Numbered from the stretch's first letter, positions 18,780 to 29,116 are shown. The stretch is DNA of 64,000 nt from Arthrobacter sp. ATA002 (GCF_026898095.1 NZ_CP114015.1:2604001-2668000), one strand, 5' to 3'. Numbers and translations are program-made. Notes: generated from the sequence alone by a model not told the origin.

Positions 18780-19702
18780 GCAGCGCAGCGGCGGCAGCCC
18801 CGAGCCCGTCCATCTCAGGCACGGGGTGGCTGAAGGGTTGGTGTGAGGGGCTCTCGCAAATCTTCTTCCAGAGCAACATTTATACGGCACTGCTGATTCT
18901 GGCCGCATTCACCGTCGCTGACTGGCGCATGGCACTGCTCGTGTTGATCGGCTGTGCGGGCAACACCGTGGGCGGGCGCCTGCTCAAGGCCGACTCCACC
19001 TCGGTGACAACAGGAATGCAGGGATTCTGCGGGGCCCTCGTCGGTGCCGGGACCTTCTCGGCCATCGGCGGTCAGTGGGCGGCCTATCCGATCGCGTTTG
19101 TCGGCGGTTTACTCTGCGCTCCCGTAACCTGGCTGGTGGTTGCCCTGTTTACGAAGACACCGCTGAAAATCTATGCACTGCCGTCGACGACGGCACCGTT
19201 CTGCATCGTGGCAACCGGGATCCTGCTCAGCACGGAGGCGCTGCAGGTGAGCGCGGCACCGTCGGCCATCGACTCAGCGCCGCTCGCTTTCGCACGGTCC
19301 CTGCTGACGAACGTGTCCGAGGTGGTGCTCATCAACAACGAGTGGTCCGGGGCCCTCATTCTGCTCGGATTATTCGTAGCCAGCTGGAAGGTCGGGCTGG
19401 CCGGCCTGCTCGGAAGCGTGGTGGGCAGCCTGTGCGCACTCGCGATGGGAGAGAACCTCACCGAAACCGCCAACGGTCTGGCCGGCTACTCCGGCGTCCT
19501 CACCGCCATTGCGCTCTCCGTGGTCTTTCTGCGCAGCAGCCCGGTGTCATGGGTGCTTGCCGTGATCGGAACCGTGGTGACCGCTGTGGTCACGGTGGTG
19601 ATGCACCGCCTGGACGCTCCCACTTACACCTGGCCGTACATCCTCACCACCTGGGTGTTCCTGGTGATCGCCCACTACATCCATGCGGCCAAGCGGCCGT
19701 AA
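18776..19702 (+). CDS. Urea transporter (UT/SLC14 family)
   Basis: 308-residue urea channel with two homologous halves of five helices each. GCAGNTVGGRLLKAD and the second-half YSGVLTAIALSVVFL fit the UT fold with its paired Leu-Pro-like urea selectivity segments (for example YALPSTTAPFC). ATG at 18776 overlaps the NiCoT stop. It supplies the substrate of the urease encoded upstream and is the last gene of the run; the next genes are on the other strand. Confidence 0.9.
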   Translation: MSSAAAAAPSPSISGTGWLKGWCEGLSQIFFQSNIYTALLILAAFTVADWRMALLVLIGCAGNTVGGRLLKADSTSVTTGMQGFCGALVGAGTFSAIGGQWAAYPIAFVGGLLCAPVTWLVVALFTKTPLKIYALPSTTAPFCIVATGILLSTEALQVSAAPSAIDSAPLAFARSLLTNVSEVVLINNEWSGALILLGLFVASWKVGLAGLLGSVVGSLCALAMGENLTETANGLAGYSGVLTAIALSVVFLRSSPVSWVLAVIGTVVTAVVTVVMHRLDAPTYTWPYILTTWVFLVIAHYIHAAKRP

Positions 19703-19791
19703 CCAACCTTTGCGGTCACGGCCACCGCGTACACCGTGAGATGGGCCTTGCTGCGTCTGCAATTCAGGACATTCAGTGAGGCATGGAGGCC

Positions 19792-20167
19792 CTAGAGCTC
19801 CGCACCCACCCAGAGGCCAATCACGGCGGCGGCAACGGAGAGCACGAGCATGACAATTCCGCTGATGAACGACGCGCCGTAGCGGCCTTTTGATCAGCTG
19901 CACCGTCTCGTAGCTTGCCGTGCTGAAGGTCGTATACCCGCCGAGGAACCCGGTACCGATCACGATGCTGACGTCAGTCGTCACAAAGCGCTCAATGGTG
20001 AGGCCGGTAAGAAAACCGAGCACGAGGGAACCGGAGACATTGATGACCGTCGTAGCCCACGCAAAGGAGGACTTTTGGTGGGCACGGATGAGTCCGTCCA
20101 CCATGAACCGCACCGTGGCACCGGCCCCGCCGGCCAGGGCGAGCAGCAGAAATATCCCGGGGGTCAT
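19792..20167 (-). CDS. crcB: Fluoride channel Fluc/CrcB, second subunit (one frameshift)
   Basis: Four-helix fluoride-specific channel subunit. Signature GTGFLGGYTTFSTASYE and the early GGAGATVRF are present. The frame breaks in AAAA near 19886: reading three A's gives QLIKGRYGASFISGIVMLVL and a stop at 19792, total 124 residues, the family norm. ATG overlaps the stop of the upstream crcB paralogue by four bases. Paired crcB genes usually encode antiparallel heterodimeric channels. Confidence 0.88.
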
Positions 20168-20625
20168 GTTGCGTCCTCCTGCTTATCCTTGCGCGGGTGT
20201 CCCGAGGCGCGGTCATTGACGGCGGTAGCAATGGCGATGCCGGCCCAGGTGGCGCAGGCGCCGACGATCACCGTTGCCAGAGCGTAGAAAATGGCGGACC
20301 CCGGCAGTCCGTCGCGGAAGAGCACTGCGGTGTCGGTGGCCAGCGAGCTGTAGGTGGTGAAGCCGCCGCAGAAGCCGGTGCCGAACAGAAGCTTCAGGTT
20401 GGCGCCGGTCGGGCGCGCACTGTCCAGGCGGGTGACTGCCTCGTAGAGGTAGCCGAGCAGGAAGGCACCAATCACGTTGATGACCGGGATCGCCATCGGC
20501 ACCGAGCCGAGGTTGGGGATGACGAGCGATAGACCCTCACGGCTGGCCGCACCGGCTCCGCCGCCGACAAAGACGAGCGCTATCGCCGCCCCGCGCAGGT
20601 ATGACGGGCGCACACTGGAACTCAT
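20164..20625 (-). CDS. crcB: Fluoride channel Fluc/CrcB, first subunit
   Basis: 153 residues with GGGAGAASREGLS near the start and the Fluc signature GTGFCGGFTTYSSLATD, including the Asn in PVINVIGAFLLGY that lines the fluoride path. Short charged N- and C-terminal tails extend it beyond the second subunit. ATGA overlap with the next crcB. It exports fluoride passively. No fluoride riboswitch was found upstream. Confidence 0.92.
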   Translation of the reverse strand: MSSSVRPSYLRGAAIALVFVGGGAGAASREGLSLVIPNLGSVPMAIPVINVIGAFLLGYLYEAVTRLDSARPTGANLKLLFGTGFCGGFTTYSSLATDTAVLFRDGLPGSAIFYALATVIVGACATWAGIAIATAVNDRASGHPRKDKQEDAT

Positions 20626-20759
20626 GGCTGACTCCGTCTCTGCTGTGCGTCGGATGGCGTGGAAACCCGGGCGGCCTGCGGAACCACTTTCGCCGGCGGG
20701 CCGTGCGAAACACGGACGATAACCTGGTGCGTCTGGGGAGAATGGAAGTCGATACCCAT
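20622..20759 (-). CDS. Possible 45-residue leader protein ahead of crcB
   Basis: Short frame MGIDFHSPQTHQVIVRVSHG... ending in TGA that overlaps the crcB ATG by four bases, the same coupling as between the two crcB genes. The ribosome site is poor (GAAAAG directly at the ATG) and I recognise no family. It might be a leader or chance. Low confidence. Confidence 0.25.
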   Translation of the reverse strand: MGIDFHSPQTHQVIVRVSHGPPAKVVPQAARVSTPSDAQQRRSQP

Positions 20760-20857
20760 CTTTTCGACGCTACGCCAGCGTCCCTCTGCCTACAACGCTC
20801 CCAGACCCCAGCAGCGCTGAAGGGCCGAAGACGGCATGTCCACGGGCCCAGCCGTGC

Positions 20858-20884
20858 CTGTTCCCTCCGGATCCGGGGGAACAG
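20858..20884 (-). terminator. Hairpin after the Tricorn gene
   Basis: CTGTTCCC-(T)-CCGG-AT-CCGG-GGGAACAG: twelve paired bases with one bulge, 27 bases past the Tricorn stop. No T run follows on the minus strand. Confidence 0.6.
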
Positions 20885-20910
20885 GGAGCAGGACGGCCGG
20901 GCCCGTGAAA

Positions 20911-23900
20911 CTAGTGCCTGCCCGGAACCGCGGCGGAAACCGAGACAGGTCCGGGAACGGTTCCCCCCTGTACTGCCGCCGGCCCGGACTCCGTCTGCGG
21001 GCGCGGGGGAAGCGGAGCCGGCTGGAGTGAGCGGTACCCGGACAGCGCAGGAGGCTCGTCCGTGGGCAGTTCGGTGAGCATTTCGCGCAGGATGCCCACG
21101 CCGTGCTCCAGCTGCGGGTCTTCTCCGGCCGCGTATGCGTGCGGCGGGAACGCCACCTCGATGTCCGGCTCGACGCCGCGGTTCTCCACGTCCCAGCCCA
21201 CACCGCCGGTAAACCAGTACGCGAACCGCGGCTGGTTGAACCACGGTGCCGTCCACCAGGCGAAAGCGTCCGTCAATGCCCACGACGCCGCCCCAGGTGC
21301 GTGTTCCGACGACGGGCCCGATGCTGCGCAGCTTGGCCGTCTGGGTGATGATGTCGCCGTCGGACCCCGCGAATTCGTCCGTCAGGATGACCACCGGGCC
21401 GCGCGGAGCATGGGCCGGATAGGGTGTGGGCTTGCCTCCGCGCGGGTTCTCCCAGGCCGTTACCTTGCGGCCGATCAGCTCGGCCACCAGCTGTGAGGTG
21501 TGCCCGCCGCGGTTCCGGCGGACATCCACCACCAGGGCCTGCAGCGATGCTTCCTGGTCCAGGTCACGGTGCAGCTGTGACCAGCCGTTGGCCACCATGT
21601 CGGGAATATGCAGGTAGCCGAACGTGCCGCCGGAGGCTTCGCGCACGATGCGCCGGTTGGCGGAAACCCAGTTCTGGTAACGGAGCCGTTCCTCGCTGCG
21701 CAGCGGCACGACGGCGATGCGCCGCTGCACGGGAGCGCCGCCGCCGTCCGTGGAGACAATGGTCAGCTCCACCGCACGCCCGGCCGCTCCCGTGAGCAGC
21801 GCGGCCGGTCCCTCGCGGGGCGGAACGGGCTGCCCGTCGACGGCGGCAATGATGTCACCGGCATGAACGTCTGCACCGGGAGCGCTCAGCGGCGACGTGG
21901 CCTGCGGATCCGAGGATTCAGCTCCGAGGATCCGCACCACTTCCCAGCCGCCCGGTCCGGGGCGCAGATCGGCGCCCAGGAACCCCTGGCCTCCCGAGCC
22001 CGGTTCGGTGACGGGAGCCGGGGTGACGTAGGCATGCGAGGTGCCAAGCTCTCCGTGCATTTCCCACAGCAGGTCCACCAGGTCGTCGTGGCTGCCGAGG
22101 TTCTGCACCAGCGGACGGTAGCGGGCGCGGACGCCCTCCCAGTCCAATCCGCCCATATCCGGAGCCCAGAAGAAGTCCCGCTGCAGCCGCCAGGCCTCGT
22201 CGAAGGCCTGACCCCAGACCTTGACCGGATCGATCCGCACCCGGATACGGTCCAGGTCCACCCGGACACTCTCGGCGGAATCCTCCTCCACCTTGGCAGC
22301 TGCCGGAACCACGCGGACCGAGCCGTCGTGGCGCAGCACCACCTTGGTACCGTCACCGCTGACTTCGAAGCTGTCCAGCGCCGGCACCAGGACGGAGACT
22401 TCCTTCTTTCCGAGGTCAAAACGTTCCAGCCGGGAGGCCGGTTCACGGTCGGCCGCGGACGCGCGCCCGTCACCCGTCACCCCGTAAATATCCGTGGCCT
22501 GCCAGAGCAGGGCGTCCTGGGCGGCCCGAAGCTTCTCATAACGCCCCTGCGGAACGGGAACGGCAATAATGCGGTCCCCGATGCGCTCAGGGTCCACCCG
22601 AACGGCGGGCACCTTGTCCGCCGCGGTTTTGTCCCCTGCGGACAACCCGCTCTTCCCCGCATCCGCGGCATCCGGCACGGCGCTGCGGGAGACTGCCGGC
22701 CCAAACGGCGACGGCGTTTCCGCCGCCAGGGCCACCAGGAACGGCTTGGTCGAGGACGGGAAGCTCAGGTCAAACCGGTGCGTGTCGTAAACCGGATCAA
22801 AGCTGCGTTCGGAGAGGAAGGCCAGGTAGCGGCCGTCGGCAGTGAACGAGGGGTCATGGTCGGCGAACCGGCCGTCGGTTACGTCAAGAACCGACGCCGA
22901 CGCATCCAGGACGGAACGAAGCCGGATGCGCGTCCGGCCTTCGGCGCTGGCCGGTTCCGCCCAGGCCAGCCACTGCGAGTCCGGGGAGAATGCCAGCTGA
23001 TCCACTGCTCCAAACCCCGTGGACGCAACTGGGAACAGCTGGGCCGCCGCGACGTTGAGGACAAAGACTTCGCCGTATTCGGTGGCCACGCCCACACGCT
23101 GGCCGTCGGGGCTGGGGACCAGCTGGCTGACGCGGGTGGGACGCTCAAAGCCGACGCGGACGGTGGTTCCGGCGGTCCCGGCCGCACGCTCGGATACCGC
23201 TTCGCCGCTCTTCCCGGGCCCGCCGGCAAGCTCGTCCTCCTGTCCCGCTGTCTCTTCCTGTCCCGCTGTCCGGGACTCCGCCGCTTGGGGGCGCCCGGCG
23301 GCGCTGCCCGAACCGCGGACCCGGAGGCTGACACGGGGCTGGGCAGGACCAGTCCGTCGTCGTCTGCGGCCCCGCCCGCCGGCTGTGCGGCGGGAACATC
23401 ATGGACCGGGCGGGAATCCGGCGCTGATCCAACGGCAACGTCGGCAAATACGTCCTTGATATAGATTGCTTCTTCACCGTGGTGGTCGGCCACGAAGACC
23501 ACCCGCGACGAGCCCAGGGGCCGGCCGAGACGGGCGCGTATGGCCGAGTCCGCCTCGATCACCCGGGACGGGCCGTCGCGGTGCGCCAACCAGTGCAGGG
23601 TGCCGTGGGTTTCCACCACGCTGGCGTCCCCTCCGGCGTCGGGAGCTGCATCAGCCAGATGCCGGGCGGCATCCAGCGGGCGCGGGCGGCGGGCGGTCCC
23701 GGCGGAGCCGAGAACGATGTCCAGCGGCTGCGCTTCGGCGTCCAGTGACGGCAGGAGCCAGAGGCGTCCCGCTGATTCAAAAACGATGCGGCTGCCGTCC
23801 GACGAGGCGTGCCGGACGTAGAAGCCGTCAAAGTCGGTATGCCGGCGGAGGTCGGTTCCCTGGGGGGTCACCGAGTACAGGTTGCCGTAGCCCTCGTGGT

Positions 23901-24528
23901 CGGAAAGGAAGACCACCCGTCCGTCAATCCACATCGGGTCGGAGAGGTTCCCGTCCAGCCCCGGAACGAGGCGTTCAAACTCGCCGTTGCCGTCGGCATC
24001 AATCCAGAGCTTGCCGGCAGTGCCGCCCCGGTAGCGCTTCCACCACGCCTGTTCACGGGTCAGCATGCTTCCGATGACCATGGGGCGCTCGTCCCCCACG
24101 GCGGGGCCCTCCGCAATCGTTTCCACCGGCCCGTAAGGGAGCTTGACCGGCGCCGAACCGTCCAGGGGGACGGTGAATGCCCACCGCAGCCGGCTGTCCT
24201 CCTGCTCCACGGAACTGGTGGCAATGACCTCTCCGGCAGCGTTGAACCCCTTCATGCGGGTGCTTTGGCTTCCCCAGAAGGTGAGCTGCCGGAAATTTCC
24301 ACCGCCGACGTCGGCCGTGACGATCTCCGGAGCACCGCCCTGAACTACCTGCCAGGCCAGGCCGGCGCCGTCAGGAGAGAATTTCGGGCTGCGGGCCGGC
24401 AATCCCATGGCGGAGACGCGCCAGGCGCGTCCGCCGGCGACGGGGGCCATCCAGACGTCGTCTTCAGCCACGAAGGCCAGAAGGTCGCCGTGCAGATCGG
24501 GGTAACGGAGGTAAGCAGTTGGACTCAT
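20911..24528 (-). CDS. Tricorn protease homologue, S41 family (two frameshifts)
   Basis: Large cytosolic serine protease that trims peptides. The order is Tricorn-like: two beta-propeller regions (from LRYPDLHGDLLAFVAEDDVW; repeated SPDG-type blades), a helical bundle (QAFDEAWRLQRDFFWAPDM), a PDZ domain (about DIIAAVDGQPVPP) and the S41 core with the nucleophile in DEFAGSDGDIITQ. Breaks lie near 23290 (G/C run) and near 21240 (after RLVDGT, continuing QPRFAYWFTGGVGWDVENRG). Correcting one loss and one gain leaves about 1205 residues. A Gly/Glu/Gln-rich insert sits before the second propeller. TAGGAT lies six bases before the ATG. The PepA encoded 14 kb away could take up its products. Confidence 0.85.
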
Positions 24529-24534
24529 GCAACG

Positions 24535-24540
24535 ATCCTA
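24535..24540 (-). promoter_or_regulatory. -10 hexamer TAGGAT, six bases before the Tricorn ATG
   Basis: TAGGAT, six bases, ATG on the minus strand, with no ribosome site. Same geometry as at other genes here; predicts a leaderless Tricorn transcript. Confidence 0.5.
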
Positions 24541-24739
24541 TCTTCCGGGGCCTTTCGGCTCAGCCGGGACCTGCCGCCTCATCAGGGGCTTTCCGGCTGA
24601 TCAGGGGCCGGCTGGCTGCGAAGCCGTGGCGGAGACCGCCGGGCCGGCGTCCGCCTGCCCCGGACCTGCGGCCACGGTTCCGGTCCGGGTGCCTGCTGCG
24701 AAGCCGGTGCCGTGCAGGCCCGCAGCACCATCACTGCCG

Positions 24740-26270
24740 TTAGGCGGGTGGTGCCAGGACGTCCTCGATCCGCCATCCTGCGGTGGTCTCCAGCATGACC
24801 AGGACAACCTCCTGGCGGGACCCTGATGCCACATTCCGGATCATGCCCCTGCTGCCTCCCTCTCCGTGTAGCCGGAGGTCGAGACTGTTGCCCGCACGCT
24901 GATCCTCCCCTCTTCCCGCGGAAGCGCCGGACCCGCGGAGACGATCTCCACAGCGAGGCCGGAAAGCACCGTCCCGGCGGCTTCCAGCTTCGCTATCTCC
25001 GTCCGGTCGGCTTCCATGGCCGGCGAGCGCGGCGTGTTAACGTCCTCCAGCAGATCCGCATTGGCTGTGCCGAACGCCCGTGTCCGCAACTCCGCAAGTG
25101 CACGTGCAGCCTCCACCGGGTCATCGCCGCGCGCGAGTTGCCGGAGCTCGTCCTCCGGCGTCAGCGCCAGGGAAAACGGTCCGGCGGTTTCCGGCGGCGG
25201 GCCGGCCCGGGATGCCGCATCCGGGTCCGGACCCCGCCCGCCGCTGCCGGGTGCTGCGGGCAGGGTTTCCGTTTCCGCGCCCGGATCTGTTGCTGTTCCG
25301 CTCCCTCCCCCTGCAGCAGTTCGGGTGCCGCTACCGCAACAGCGCCCAGCCCCATGCTGCCCGCTACCAGGACAGCCGCGGCGGCCAGCAACAGTTTGGC
25401 GGACGTCCCCCTGCGCTCCCCGCCCCGCCGCCTTCTGCCGCCCGTCCTGCCCGACCTGCGGCCGGCACGACGGGTTAGTGCCCCGGCCGCTGTGCGGGAG
25501 GGCTCAGCGGACGCCAGCTCAAGGGGCTGCGCAACGGCCGCGGCAAAAACCAGCCGGGCAAACTCTGCCGCATCCGGACGGAGCGCGACTTCCTCCTGCA
25601 GGCCGGCGTCGATGGCCTCGGCAAGCGCCGGCGGAATCTCCGGCGTCAGTGCCGCCAGCGGAAGCCGGCGCTCGGCCGGTGGCAGTGCGCGTCCGGTAAG
25701 CACGAGCCACCCCACCGATGCCAGGGCGAAAACATCTGCTTCCGGTGCCGGCCGGGTTCCGGCGCCGGCCCCGAACAGTTGCGCCGTTCCGAGATCGGCC
25801 AGCAGCGGCTTGCCGTTTGCAGTGAAGAGGATGTTGCCCGGCGAAACGTCTCCATGGGAAACGCCCAGGGCGTGCAGATATGCAAGCGCCGATGCGATGC
25901 CGACCAGAACCGTGACGGCCTCCCCGGGCTGCAGGGTGCCCCGGACGCGGCAGATCTCTGCCAGAGATCCCCCGGGCGCCCACTCCATCAGCAGCCCCGG
26001 GCCCTGATCCGTCTCCAGCACGGTATGCAGCGGAAGCAGGTTTTCATGCCCGAACCGTGACAGGATATTCAGCTCGCGCCGGGTTTCAAACGTCGTGCCC
26101 GGCCCGCCGGCGGCCACTGCCGATATTTTCAGCGCAAAGCGGGTGCCGTCACTCTCCCTGACGGCGAGCCACACCAGCGCCGTGCGGCCCGCACCCAGCA
26201 ACTGCCCGGCACGATAGCCGTTTTCCACGGCCGGCGGGGAAGCTGTTCCGGCCGGTTCGTTGAACTCCAT
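24740..26270 (-). CDS. Serine/threonine protein kinase-like membrane protein with degenerate catalytic loop (two frameshifts)
   Basis: The N-terminal kinase fold shows LGAGRTALVWLAV (Gly loop), FALKIS (Lys), SHGDVSPGNILF (HGD in place of HRD, with Asp and Asn kept) and LADLGTAQ (DLG for DFG). It is followed by an Arg-rich stretch, one transmembrane helix (LLLAAAAVLVAGSMGLGAVAV) and an outer domain. Breaks near 25170-25250 and near 24850 put the last parts (EAARALAELRTRAFG..., then GSRQEVVLVMLETTAGW) in other frames; correction gives about 510 residues. May be a weak kinase or pseudokinase. Divergent from lipB. TAGAAC stands seven bases before the ATG. Confidence 0.72.
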
Positions 26271-26392
26271 GCCCTCTGTTCTAGTCCTGATCCGGCCTGG
26301 ATGCAGAAGTTATCCACAGACTGCGCCGGGGCTCCGGCACGGCGTTGCAGGATGTGACCAACGCCATACTCGGAACTTCCGCTGCGGCGGTC

Positions 26393-26398
26393 TAGGCT
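26393..26398 (+). promoter_or_regulatory. -10 hexamer TAGGCT, six bases before the lipB ATG
   Basis: TAGGCT, six bases, ATG; no ribosome site. Identical hexamer and spacing to panB at 40657, suggesting a shared leaderless promoter type. Confidence 0.55.
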
Positions 26399-26404
26399 GT
26401 CACC

Positions 26405-27123
26405 ATGGCTTTGGAGTTCCTGCGCATCGGTCTTGCCCCGGAGTATGTGGATTACCTGGATGGATGGGACCGGCAGCGTTCCTCCACGCGCAGGTGCTGG
26501 ACGGCTCGGCGCCGGACACTGTCCTGCTCCTGGAGCACTCAGCCGTGTACACGGCGGGGAAACGCACCGAGGACCATGAACGCCCCTTCGACGGCACACC
26601 GGTGATTCCCGTGGACCGCGGCGGAAAACTCACGTGGCACGGCCCGGGCCAGCTGGTCGGTTATCCCATCCTCCGGCTGCCGGACCCCACGAAGGTCAGC
26701 GAATACGTGGAGACACTTGAGGACGCCCTGATCAGCGTCCTTGGCCATTACGGCATCGACGGTGAACGGGTGGCTGGACGCTCCGGCGTCTGGGTCCGGG
26801 GCGGGGGCCCCGACCGCAAGATTGCCGCCATCGGCATCCGCGTCCACCACGGCGTCACCATGCACGGATTTGCACTGAACTGCAGCAATGACCTGGCGCC
26901 GTACGGGCAGATCATTGCCTGCGGAATCACGGACGCCGGCACCACCACCATCTCGGCCGAGAGCGGCCGCACGGTCACACCGAACGATCTGGTGGCCCGG
27001 GTGGAAGAGGAACTCTTCCGCCGCCGGGAGCACCTTGTCCGCGAACAGCCTGTTCGGGCAACGGACACCCCCATTCCGGATCCGGGTACACCAGCCGGCC
27101 GGTCGAAAGGAGCCCTCCTATGA
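26405..27123 (+). CDS. lipB: Lipoyl(octanoyl) transferase (one frameshift)
   Basis: Transfers octanoyl from acyl carrier protein to the lipoyl domains of E2 and GcvH. Start [22 protein letters not shown], break near 26475-26485, then [43 protein letters not shown], and the catalytic Lys in [18 protein letters not shown] and Cys in IIACGI. Adding one base gives 239 residues. Its stop overlaps the lipA ATG (ATGA), so LipB and LipA are coupled. Confidence 0.93.
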
Positions 27124-28124
27124 CTCTTGCACCCGAAGGCCGCCGCCTGCTGCGCATCGAGCAGCGCAACGTGGCCGTCCCCGTGGAACGCAAGCCGGAC
27201 TGGATCAAGGCGAAGGTGAACATTGGCCCCGAGTACGTCCACCTCAAGGACCAGGTACAGAAGGAAGGCCTCCACACGGTATGCGAGGAAGCCGGCTGCC
27301 CCAATATCTTTGAATGCTGGGAAGACAAGGAAGCCACCTTCCTGATCGGCGGCTCCGAATGCACCCGCCGCTGCGACTTCTGCCAGATCGACACCGGGAA
27401 GCCCTCAGCCGTCGACCTGTTTGAGCCGACCAAAGTCGCGCGCTCGGTGCAAAAAATGAACCTGCGCTACGCCACCGTCACCGGCGTGGCCCGGGATGAT
27501 CTTGAGGACGAAGGGGTCTGGCTCTATGCCGAGACGATCCGCAAGATCCACGAGCTGAACCCGGGCACCGGCGTCGAAATCCTCATCCCGGACTTTTCCG
27601 GCAAGCCCGAACACATAGAGGCGATCTGCGATGCCCGCCCGGAAGTCTTTGCGCACAACGTGGAAACCGTGCCCCGCCTGTTCAAGCGCATCCGCCCCGC
27701 CTTCCGCTACGAAAGGTCACTGGACGTCATCACGCAGGGACAGAAACTGGGGATGGTCACCAAGTCCAACCTGATCCTCGGGATGGGTGAAACCCGCGAT
27801 GAAATCTCCGGCGCGCTGCGGGACCTGCACGGCGCCGGCTGTGACCTGATCACGATCACCCAGTACCTGCGCCCCAGCGAACGGCACCTGCCGGTGGACC
27901 GCTGGGTCAAGCCGCAGGAATTCGTGGAGCTCAGCGAAGAAGCCACCGAACTGGGGTTCCTGGGCGTAATGAGCGGTCCGCTGGTGCGCTCTTCATACCG
28001 GGCCGGCCGGTTGTGGGCGGGCGCCATGCGCAAAAAGGGCCTGGAGCTTCCCCCGCAGCTGGCGCACATCGAAGATTCGGGGACCACGCTGCAGGAAGCA
28101 TCCTCCGTCCTCGCCCGCCGTTAG
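27120..28124 (+). CDS. lipA: Lipoyl synthase (radical SAM)
   Basis: 334 residues. Both iron-sulfur clusters can be seen: the auxiliary cluster [12 protein letters not shown] and the radical [11 protein letters not shown], plus the C-terminal RSSYRAG Ser that ligates the auxiliary cluster. Inserts two sulfurs into octanoyl groups attached by LipB, completing lipoyl-E2. ATG overlaps the lipB stop by four bases. Confidence 0.97.
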   Translation: MTLAPEGRRLLRIEQRNVAVPVERKPDWIKAKVNIGPEYVHLKDQVQKEGLHTVCEEAGCPNIFECWEDKEATFLIGGSECTRRCDFCQIDTGKPSAVDLFEPTKVARSVQKMNLRYATVTGVARDDLEDEGVWLYAETIRKIHELNPGTGVEILIPDFSGKPEHIEAICDARPEVFAHNVETVPRLFKRIRPAFRYERSLDVITQGQKLGMVTKSNLILGMGETRDEISGALRDLHGAGCDLITITQYLRPSERHLPVDRWVKPQEFVELSEEATELGFLGVMSGPLVRSSYRAGRLWAGAMRKKGLELPPQLAHIEDSGTTLQEASSVLARR

Positions 28125-28136
28125 CCTGCTCCTGGC

Positions 28137-28166
28137 CGCCGGACCGTCCCTTCGGGCGGACCGGCG
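28137..28166 (+). terminator. Possible hairpin after lipA
   Basis: CGCCGG-A-CCGTCC, loop CTTC, GGGCGG-A-CCGGCG: about twelve pairs with an A/A mismatch and one G-T pair, 13 bases past the lipA stop. No T run. Confidence 0.45.
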
Positions 28167-28267
28167 TACGCCCGCCGCGAACCTGGTGCGTCCGATCCCC
28201 CGGATGCAGGGTTCGCCCGTGCCGGGGGCGCAGACCGGGTGCTCCCATCACGTAGAATTGAACCACT

Positions 28268-29022
28268 ATGGCCAACAGCACAGATTCCGACGAACCAAAG
28301 AGCGCCCGCCGCGGCCTCTTCTCCCGCAAGCCCAAAGCGGAGAAGAAGAAGAAAAAAGGCCCCGGCCGCATGAAGCAGATCGCCGACGTCTTCAAGATGA
28401 CCCGGCGCAACGACCCCAACCTGGTGTGGGTGATGGCAGGTGCGTTCCTGGGCATCATCGCCGTCGGGCTGATCATCGGCCTGCTGATTGACAACTGGAT
28501 CACGATGCTCATTATCGCGGTCCCGCTGGCTCTGCTGGCCGCCGTTTTTATCCTCTCCCGCCGTGCCGAACGCGCCGCCTTCACCCAGATCGAAGGCCAG
28601 ACGGGCGCTTCCGGCGCCGCACTGAGCATCCTGCGCCGCGGCTGGATCCTCGAGGAGCAGCCGGTTGCCATTAATCCGCGCAGCCAGGAGGCCGTCTTCC
28701 GTGCCATCGGCCGTCCGGGCATCGTCCTGGTAACCGAAGGTTCCCGGGACGGGCCAAGGCCCTGGCCGACGGCGAACGCCGCCGGATGAGCCGCATCGCC
28801 CCCAATGTTCCGGTGCACGTCATCCAGACCGGCCGCGGCGAGAACCTGACACCGCTGTCCCAGGTGGCCAAGAAAGCCAAGAAGCTTCCGAAGGCCCTGA
28901 CCAAGCAGGAAGTCCAGGCCGTCAACAAACGCCTGGCCGCTCTGGGCACGCGCCTGCCGGTCCCCAAGGGGATCGACCCGTTCAAGGCACGCCCCGACCG
29001 CAAAGCTTCCCGCGGACGCTAA
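28268..29022 (+). CDS. DUF4191 domain-containing membrane protein (one frameshift)
   Basis: Actinobacterial DUF4191 protein, typically encoded just after lipA. It has a Lys-rich start (KPKAEKKKKKGPGRMKQI), two transmembrane helices (about 57-75 and 79-97), then a soluble domain. The break is near 28745-28755; ALADGERRRMSRIAPNVPVHV continues to a Lys/Arg-rich end. One added base gives 251 residues. TAGAAT lies nine bases before the ATG and there is no ribosome site. Role unknown. Confidence 0.85.
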
Positions 29023-29074
29023 TCCGCACTGCCGGAACACAGCGCCGGAATACAGTGCCGGCCGCAGCATGACG

Positions 29075-29116
29075 AAAGGCCCCTTCGAAGCATGTCAGCT
29101 TCGAAAGGGGGCCTTT
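29075..29116. terminator. Bidirectional terminator between DUF4191 and RDD genes
   Basis: AAAGGCCCCTTCGAAGC, short loop, GCTTCGAAAGGGGGCCTTT; A-run on one side and TTT on the other fit termination from both converging genes. Confidence 0.8.

Noticed and set aside
20626..20910. Fluoride riboswitch ahead of crcB
   Set aside because: I looked for the conserved GGNGAUGG...CGCC and pseudoknot pattern on the minus strand and did not find it.
21608..23464. 618-residue plus-strand open frame opposite the Tricorn gene
   Set aside because: Antisense shadow; the minus strand carries clear Tricorn motifs.
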